Part shown: positions 58,525-64,000 of the stretch, in pieces | How the letters are laid out: each line of letters starts with the position of its first letter | How positions within the stretch are numbered: the first letter of the stretch is position 1 | NCBI GenBank assembly: GCA_022496785.1 | Contig: SNAP01000002.1 | Location: 186,001 to 250,000, forward strand | Direction: 5' to 3' | DNA: 64,000 nucleotides | From: Marinilabiliaceae bacterium JC040 | GTDB lineage: Bacteria; Bacteroidota; Bacteroidia; Bacteroidales; Marinifilaceae | Notes under the pieces: model-generated | Databases searched by the model: none | What the model saw: the letters and a program-made list of their open reading frames with translations, nothing else | What the model was told of the DNA's origin: nothing | Made by a program: the position numbers and the translations under genes

Positions 58525-60090
58525 ATGTTTCAAAAATATAACTATCTAATAGTTGGAAGTGGCCTTGCTGGTTTATATGCTGCTTGGTATGCTTCTAAAT
58601 ATGGAAAAGTCGCTATTTTGACTAAGTCAAGTATTGATGTAAGTAATTCATATCACGCACAAGGTGGTATTGCTGCGGTTACAGACAAGGATGACTTCCC
58701 TGCTCTGCATTTTAAAGACACTATAGATGCAGGTGGAGGTTTATGTGATTATAAACCTGTAGAAATTCTTGTAAACGAAGGACCTCAGAGAGTAAAAGAC
58801 CTTATTGAGGCTGGTATGAAATTCGATAAAGAAAAAGGGCATCTAGCTCTAGGTTTAGAAGGTGGGCATCATAAAAGAAGAGTCCTGCACGCAGGAGGAG
58901 ATTCCACTGGGAAAATGGTTTCCCAATTTATGATTGATCAAGTATCTTCAAATGAAAATATAGACATTTTTGAAAATCATATTGCAATAGAAATTCTCGT
59001 AAAAGATAAAATTTGCTCTGGAGTAAGAGTTTGGGATTGTAATTCCCAAAAAGAAATGGTCTTTTTAGGCGATCATACGATGATGGCTCTAGGTGGTACT
59101 TCTGCAGTATATAAAAGGACTACTAATCCTGAAACTACTGTTGGAGATGGTGTTGCTCTATGCTACAATATTGGTAATCAGATATGTGATATGGAATTTA
59201 TTCAATTCCACCCTACATCATTCTATTCTGAAAAAGGTTTCACTTTTTTAATTAGTGAAGCTGTAAGAGGAGAAGGAGCTTATCTTGTTAATAGAGATAA
59301 TAAACGCTTTATGATTGGGAAACACGAATTAAAAGAATTAGCCCCAAGAGATGTTGTTGCTAAAGCTATTTTTAATGAAATGAAAATGGAGAAATCTTCT
59401 AATGTATATTTAACTTTAGACCATCTTGATGGCGAAAAGATAAAGAGAAGATTCCCAATGATAAATTCATTGTGTGAGAAGAATGGTTGCGACATGACTA
59501 AAAGGATTCCTGTTGCACCTGCTGCTCATTATATGTGCGGAGGTGTAAAGACTAATGTTGATGGAGCTACAAATATCACCAATCTTTATGTATGTGGAGA
59601 ATTAGCTTCTACGGGAATTATGGGAGCTAACAGGCTCGCTAGTAATTCTTTACTAGAATGTTTAGTCTTTGGAAAAAGAGCTGTAGATCATTGTCATAAA
59701 AACAATGCAAAAATCTCAGAAGATTATAAAATAGAAGGATATTCTTGCTTAAACGAAAAAGATGATACTTTTGTAGAGGTTAAGAATAGAATCTCTGATA
59801 TAATGAACCAATATGCTGGAATTATTAAATCGGAAAAAAGTTTAAAATTCGCTCTTAACGAATTGGATAATATTTCTAAATCTTCAAATATAATTGAAAA
59901 TGAGATATATAGTTTAAGATTAGAAAATCTTATTTGTGTTTGTAAATTGATTATCAATGCAGCCTTACTTAGAAAAGAAAGTAGAGGAGCACAAATTAGA
60001 GAAGATTATCCTGATGTTAGTAATGGTTATCTACATCATTCAATACAGGAAAAAGGAAAGGAAACAACATTTATAAATATAGAAAAATAA
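58525..60090 (+). CDS. nadB: L-aspartate oxidase
   Basis: This 521-residue flavoprotein oxidises L-aspartate to iminoaspartate, the first step of de novo NAD synthesis. The FAD-binding start YLIVGSGLAGLYAAWYAS contains GxGxxG. SYHAQGGIAAV and the active-site region EFIQFHPTSFY followed by SEAVRGEGAYLVN are family signatures, as is YVCGELASTGIMGANRLASNSL. It is cytosolic, and its length is typical (about 520-540). It is first in a three-gene operon with nadC (6 bases later) and nadA. Confidence 0.96.
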   Translation: MFQKYNYLIVGSGLAGLYAAWYASKYGKVAILTKSSIDVSNSYHAQGGIAAVTDKDDFPALHFKDTIDAGGGLCDYKPVEILVNEGPQRVKDLIEAGMKFDKEKGHLALGLEGGHHKRRVLHAGGDSTGKMVSQFMIDQVSSNENIDIFENHIAIEILVKDKICSGVRVWDCNSQKEMVFLGDHTMMALGGTSAVYKRTTNPETTVGDGVALCYNIGNQICDMEFIQFHPTSFYSEKGFTFLISEAVRGEGAYLVNRDNKRFMIGKHELKELAPRDVVAKAIFNEMKMEKSSNVYLTLDHLDGEKIKRRFPMINSLCEKNGCDMTKRIPVAPAAHYMCGGVKTNVDGATNITNLYVCGELASTGIMGANRLASNSLLECLVFGKRAVDHCHKNNAKISEDYKIEGYSCLNEKDDTFVEVKNRISDIMNQYAGIIKSEKSLKFALNELDNISKSSNIIENEIYSLRLENLICVCKLIINAALLRKESRGAQIREDYPDVSNGYLHHSIQEKGKETTFINIEK

Positions 60091-60096
60091 GTTCTA

Positions 60097-60942
60097 ATGG
60101 ATTTATTAAACAAAGAGAACATTACAAATCTTATTGAAATTGCACTAAAAGAAGATGTAAGTAGTGGAGATGTTACAACTAATGCATTAATCCCTGAATC
60201 TTCAATGGCAAAAGCAACACTAACTGCAAAAGCAGATGGTGTTATTGCTGGTTTACCTGTTGCAGAAATGGTTTTTAAACATTTATACCCTGAAACTAAA
60301 TGGCTTGAGCATGTAAAAGAAGGTGATTTTGTGAAAAAAGGCGATTTAATAGCAAGCGTTGAATCTTCATTTAGAGTTTTGCTTATAGGTGAACGCCTAG
60401 CATTAAATTTTCTTCAAAGAATGTCGGGTATAGCTTCTGAGACTAATAAGTATGTAAAAGAATTAGAAGGTTTTAATACTCAATTGCTAGATACTCGTAA
60501 GACTGTTCCTTGTCTACGTCTGTTAGATAAATATTCTGTAAAAACAGGTGGGGGAACTAATCATAGAATTGGTCTTTTCGATTTAGCTATGATTAAAGAC
60601 AATCATATTAAGATTGCTGGAGGCATTATAAATGCTGTTAAACAAGTAAGAGCTAACATTCCTTCTGATATAAAAATAGAAGTAGAAACAACTAATCTTG
60701 AAGAAGTTAAACTAGCCTTAGAAGCTGGTGCTGATATTATCATGCTAGATAATATGACTAACGAAGAGATGAAAGAAGCTGTTGATACTATTGGAGATAA
60801 AGCTAAAACAGAGGCTTCAGGTAATATGAGTATTCCTCGATTAAAAGGAGTAGCAGCTACTGGTGTTAATTTTATAAGTGTTGGAGCATTAACACATTCT
60901 GTATGTGCTCTTGATATAAGTATGAATATTTCAATTAAGTAA
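60097..60942 (+). CDS. nadC: Quinolinate phosphoribosyltransferase (decarboxylating)
   Basis: This 281-residue enzyme converts quinolinate and PRPP to nicotinate mononucleotide. Diagnostic segments are ALKEDVSSGDVTTNALIP at the N terminus, LLDTRKTVPCLRLLDKYSVKTGGGTNHRIGL (written over two strands) with the phosphate-binding residues, then MIKDNHIKIAGG and VETTNLEEVKLALEAGAD. Length is typical (about 280-295). It sits between nadB and nadA, with spacings of 6 and 10 bases. Confidence 0.97.
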   Translation: MDLLNKENITNLIEIALKEDVSSGDVTTNALIPESSMAKATLTAKADGVIAGLPVAEMVFKHLYPETKWLEHVKEGDFVKKGDLIASVESSFRVLLIGERLALNFLQRMSGIASETNKYVKELEGFNTQLLDTRKTVPCLRLLDKYSVKTGGGTNHRIGLFDLAMIKDNHIKIAGGIINAVKQVRANIPSDIKIEVETTNLEEVKLALEAGADIIMLDNMTNEEMKEAVDTIGDKAKTEASGNMSIPRLKGVAATGVNFISVGALTHSVCALDISMNISIK

Positions 60943-60952
60943 TAATAAGAAA

Positions 60953-61876
60953 ATGGAAAATTTGATCGAAAAAATTAAAAAGCTGAAACAAGAAAAAAAT
61001 GCAATTATTCTTGCTCACTATTATACTCGACCAGAAATTCAAGATGTAGCTGACTACCTTGGAGATTCTCTAGGGTTAGCTAAGAAAGCAAAAGAAACAG
61101 ATGCTGATATAATAGTTTTTTGTGGGGTTCATTTTATGGCTGAAACAGCTTCAGTGATTTCTCCAGATAAGAAAGTATTAATTCCTGCAAAAGCTGCAGG
61201 ATGCTCTTTAGCAAATGGAATTAGACCTAGAGATTTAATTGCATGGAAGAAAGAGAATCCAGGTGCTGTTGTTGTTACTTATGTGAATACTACTGCCGAC
61301 ATAAAAGCAGAATCTGATTATTGTTGTACATCTTCAAATGCATTAGATATTGTTAATAGCATTCCTGAAGATCAATTAGTTCTATTTATTCCAGATAAAA
61401 ATCTTGGAGGTTATATTAAGAAAGTAACAGGAAGAGAAAAAATGGAAGTATGGGATGGTATGTGTATCGTTCATGAATTAATTGATACAGATACTATACT
61501 TAAACGTATGACAGAATATCCAGAAGCTGATGTTTTGATTCATCCAGAATCTAATTGTTCTCAAGATCCTAAGATTCTTGATCTACCTAATACATATATG
61601 TATTCTACAGCTGGAATTATAAATCATGCAAAAACATCTCCAAAAAATACATTTATAATAGCAACAGAACAAGAGACTATTCACAAACTTCAAAAAGATA
61701 ATCCTACAAAGACTTTCGTACCTATTGCCGATAATACTATTTGTGTAAATATGAAGAAAGTGACTTTGGAAAATCTTCTTGACTGTCTAGAAAAAGAACA
61801 ATACGAAGTTAAGGTTCCTGAACAAATGGCTAAAAGAGCATTAATTCCTATAGAGAGAATGCTAGAAATAAAATAA
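60953..61876 (+). CDS. nadA: Quinolinate synthase
   Basis: This 307-residue iron-sulfur enzyme condenses iminoaspartate with dihydroxyacetone phosphate. It begins with the helix EKIKKLKQEKNAIILAHYYTRPEIQDVADYLGDSL, here given in two parts, the usual NadA start. FCGVHFMAETASVISP, AAGCSLANG, ADYCCTSSNA and IPDKNLGGYI follow. Cysteines in AAGCSL, the CVNM-like C-terminal segment NTICVNMKK, and others could ligate the [4Fe-4S] cluster; I do not assign all three. It is last in the nadBCA operon. Since all three genes are present, the cell can make NAD from aspartate. Confidence 0.96.
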   Translation: MENLIEKIKKLKQEKNAIILAHYYTRPEIQDVADYLGDSLGLAKKAKETDADIIVFCGVHFMAETASVISPDKKVLIPAKAAGCSLANGIRPRDLIAWKKENPGAVVVTYVNTTADIKAESDYCCTSSNALDIVNSIPEDQLVLFIPDKNLGGYIKKVTGREKMEVWDGMCIVHELIDTDTILKRMTEYPEADVLIHPESNCSQDPKILDLPNTYMYSTAGIINHAKTSPKNTFIIATEQETIHKLQKDNPTKTFVPIADNTICVNMKKVTLENLLDCLEKEQYEVKVPEQMAKRALIPIERMLEIK

Positions 61877-61882
61877 AAAATC

Positions 61883-61890
61883 TAACTTTG
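61883..61890 (+). promoter_or_regulatory. Bacteroidota -7 element of pheT
   Basis: TAACTTTG matches TAnnTTTG, 27 bases before the pheT ATG and just past the nadA stop, so pheT probably has its own transcript. Confidence 0.55.
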
Positions 61891-61917
61891 TTGTTCACGA
61901 AAATAAAAATATAAAAT

Positions 61918-64000
61918 ATGAAGGTATCATTAAATTGGTTGAAAGACTATCTAAACATTAATGTTTCCACTGATGAACTGTGTGAAATATTAACACAAAT
62001 TGGGCTAGAAGTAGAAGGCCTTGAAAAGTATGAAGCTATTAAAGGTGGGTTAGATAAAGTCTTTATTGGAGAGGTGCTTACATGCGTACCTCACCCTAAT
62101 TCTGATCACCTTAATATTACAACTGTTAATGTCGGTTTTGATGAACCTCTTCCTATCGTTTGTGGAGCAAGTAATGTTGCTGCTGGTCAGAAAGTTGTTG
62201 TTGCTACAGTAGGCACAGTGCTTTACGACGGTGACGAATCTTTTACAATTAAAAAATCTAAACTTAGAGGTGAACCTTCTATGGGTATGATTTGTGCTGA
62301 AGATGAATTAGGCTTAGGTGAATCTCACGAAGGTATTATGGTTCTTCCTGAGGATGCTGTAGTTGGTACTCCTGCTGCAGACTATTTTGATATATTCAGA
62401 GATGATGTTATTCAAATAGGATTAACTCCTAACCGTATTGATGGTGGTTCACATATTGGGGTAGCTAGAGATTTAGTAGCTTATTTTAAGCAATTCGAAG
62501 ACATAGATTATAAAACTCCTTCTGTTGATGATTTTAAAATAGATAATAACGATATAAATATCGATTTAGATATACAAACACCTGAAGCCTGTTCAAGATA
62601 TTCTGGTGTTGCAGTGTCGGAATTAAAAGTTGAAGAATCTCCAGAATGGTTAAAAAATAGATTAAAAGCTATTGGTTTAAATCCAATAAATAATCTTGTA
62701 GATATTAGTAATTACGTTCTTTTTGAAACAGGACAACCTTTGCATTTCTTTGATGCTGATAAGATTAAAGGTAATAAGATTGTTGTTAAGACTCTTGAGA
62801 AAGGAACAAAATTCACAAGTCTTGATGAAGTAGAAAGAGAACTTCATGAAAATGATTTAATGATATGTGATTCAGAAGAACCTATGTGTATTGCTGGTGT
62901 ATTCGGTGGTATTGATTCAGGTATTTCTGAGAACACAAAAAATGTGTTTATAGAATCTGCATCTTTCGATCCTGTTTATGTTCGTAAAACAGCTAGACGT
63001 TTTGGTTTAAATACTGATGCTTCTTTCCGTTTTGAAAGAGGAACAGATGCTAATGCAACAATTTACGCTCTTAAACGTGCAGCTTTACTTTTAAAAGAAC
63101 TTGCAGGTGGTAAAATTTCTTCTGATATAAAAGATTACTATCCAGTAAAAGCAGAACATTTTGAGGTTGAGGTAAAATATAGCCACGTAAACAGATTACT
63201 AGGTAAAGAATTAGGAAAAGATAAAATTAAAAACATACTTTCTTCTCTAGAAATGATTATAGAGAAAGAAGATGGAGATTTACTTTTATTAAAAGTTCCT
63301 CCTTATAGAGTAGATGTTAGAAGAGAGGCTGATGTTATCGAAGATATCTTAAGAATTTATGGTTTTAACAATATAGAAGTTCCATCTCAAGTACATTCTG
63401 TATTAAGTTACGCTAAGAATCCAGATGTTTATAAATTAAGAAATACTGTTTCTGATTTACTTGCAAGCAATGGTTTTAACGAGATTATGAATAACTCTTT
63501 AACTAAAATGAGTTATTATGAAAATATGGAATCATATAATCTTGATAATTGTGTAGCAATTGTTAATCCTTTAAGTAGTGATTTAAATTGCTTAAGAAGA
63601 AATCTTCTTTTCGGTGGTTTAGAATCAATTTCTTATAATATTAATAGAAAAAACACAAATCTACGCTTTTTCGAATTTGGTAAAGATTATTTCAAAATAG
63701 AAAAAGAGGGACAAGAAAAACCTGTAGATAAATATAACGAAGAAGAACATTTAGCTTTATTTATTTCTGGTAATAAAGAAAATGAGAATTGGAATTTAAA
63801 AGAAGAACCTACAAATTTCTTTAACTTAAAAGCTTATACAGAATTAGTTCTTTCTAAATTAGGTTTCTCAATTGATAGCCTTAAAGTAAAAGAAATTGAA
63901 TCTGATATATTCTCTGAAGGTTTAGCTTACTATAGAGGTAAAGTAAAATTGGTTGAATTCGGTCTTGTTAACCCAAAACAATTAAAGAAAACTGATGTTG
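61918..64000 (+). CDS. pheT: Phenylalanine--tRNA ligase beta subunit, 3' end missing
   Basis: The frame opens MKVSLNWLKDYLNINVSTDEL, the PheT start, and stays open to the window edge for 694 codons, so roughly the last hundred or so codons are missing. The N-terminal tRNA-binding OB domain includes VCGASNVAAGQKVVVATVG. The B3/4 editing domain and B5 domain follow (NNLVDISNYVLFETGQPLHFFDADKI, split), with the start of the catalytic-like B6-B7 core near the end. It charges tRNA-Phe together with PheS. It has its own promoter element downstream of nadA. Confidence 0.96.
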   Translation, partial: MKVSLNWLKDYLNINVSTDELCEILTQIGLEVEGLEKYEAIKGGLDKVFIGEVLTCVPHPNSDHLNITTVNVGFDEPLPIVCGASNVAAGQKVVVATVGTVLYDGDESFTIKKSKLRGEPSMGMICAEDELGLGESHEGIMVLPEDAVVGTPAADYFDIFRDDVIQIGLTPNRIDGGSHIGVARDLVAYFKQFEDIDYKTPSVDDFKIDNNDINIDLDIQTPEACSRYSGVAVSELKVEESPEWLKNRLKAIGLNPINNLVDISNYVLFETGQPLHFFDADKIKGNKIVVKTLEKGTKFTSLDEVERELHENDLMICDSEEPMCIAGVFGGIDSGISENTKNVFIESASFDPVYVRKTARRFGLNTDASFRFERGTDANATIYALKRAALLLKELAGGKISSDIKDYYPVKAEHFEVEVKYSHVNRLLGKELGKDKIKNILSSLEMIIEKEDGDLLLLKVPPYRVDVRREADVIEDILRIYGFNNIEVPSQVHSVLSYAKNPDVYKLRNTVSDLLASNGFNEIMNNSLTKMSYYENMESYNLDNCVAIVNPLSSDLNCLRRNLLFGGLESISYNINRKNTNLRFFEFGKDYFKIEKEGQEKPVDKYNEEEHLALFISGNKENENWNLKEEPTNFFNLKAYTELVLSKLGFSIDSLKVKEIESDIFSEGLAYYRGKVKLVEFGLVNPKQLKKTDV

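Overview
This AT-rich window looks like chromosomal DNA of a Bacteroidota bacterium, probably Bacteroidales or a near relative. Four things support this. Gene starts are repeatedly preceded by the Bacteroidota-type -7 element TAnnTTTG. The 286-residue primary sigma factor has the short Bacteroidota form. A giant Ig-repeat protein with a type IX secretion (T9SS) type B C-terminal domain sits beside a PorP/SprF partner. Many genes encode lipoproteins or outer-membrane proteins. I see no tRNA, rRNA, insertion sequence, transposase or integrase gene.

Layout. 1-2593: a partial lipoprotein with a probable BIG2-type domain, a lipoprotein with an HExxH zinc-protease motif, and a small predicted beta-barrel protein. 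3257-5173: a CRISPR array of 30 repeats and 29 spacers. The repeat orientation puts transcription on the minus strand and the leader at the right end. No cas gene is present in the window. 5654-8645: a short cyclase-family hydrolase, then an iron-type alcohol dehydrogenase and an AraC-type regulator. The last two are flanked by a 142-bp direct repeat that duplicates the 3' end and terminator of the neighbouring AsmA-like gene, which looks like a recently inserted 2.3-kb cassette. 8749-15279: envelope genes (AsmA-like protein, lipocalin-like lipoprotein, an LPP20-type lipoprotein and a TPR-like lipoprotein). 15317-17461: cyclophilin, UmuD and UmuC in one probable operon.

17678-36927 is mostly housekeeping: a GATE-domain membrane protein, YebC, an S41 protease, a YfcE-like phosphodiesterase, release factor 3, a thioesterase, a lone response regulator, UvrB, primary sigma factor, DapF, a TPR histidine kinase, LrgA/LrgB, an S9 peptidase and GyrB. 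37059-43638 is an operon of an LTA-synthase-like sulfatase-fold membrane enzyme, a large TPR protein and a TonB-receptor-like barrel without a plug.

43731-56636 is the adhesin locus: a PorP/SprF protein overlapping a 3318-residue protein with about 31 Ig-like modules and a T9SS type B tail. Upstream lies a 464-residue paralogue that has the same N-terminal half but stops after two Ig modules and has no sorting domain. 56982-64000: Xaa-Pro aminopeptidase, the NAD de novo operon nadB-nadC-nadA, and the start of pheT, which runs off the end.

The items most worth a second look are the direct-repeat-flanked dehydrogenase cassette with its residual 30-codon ORF, the cas-less two-epoch CRISPR array, and the adhesin locus with dimeric higher-order repeats and a tail-less paralogue.
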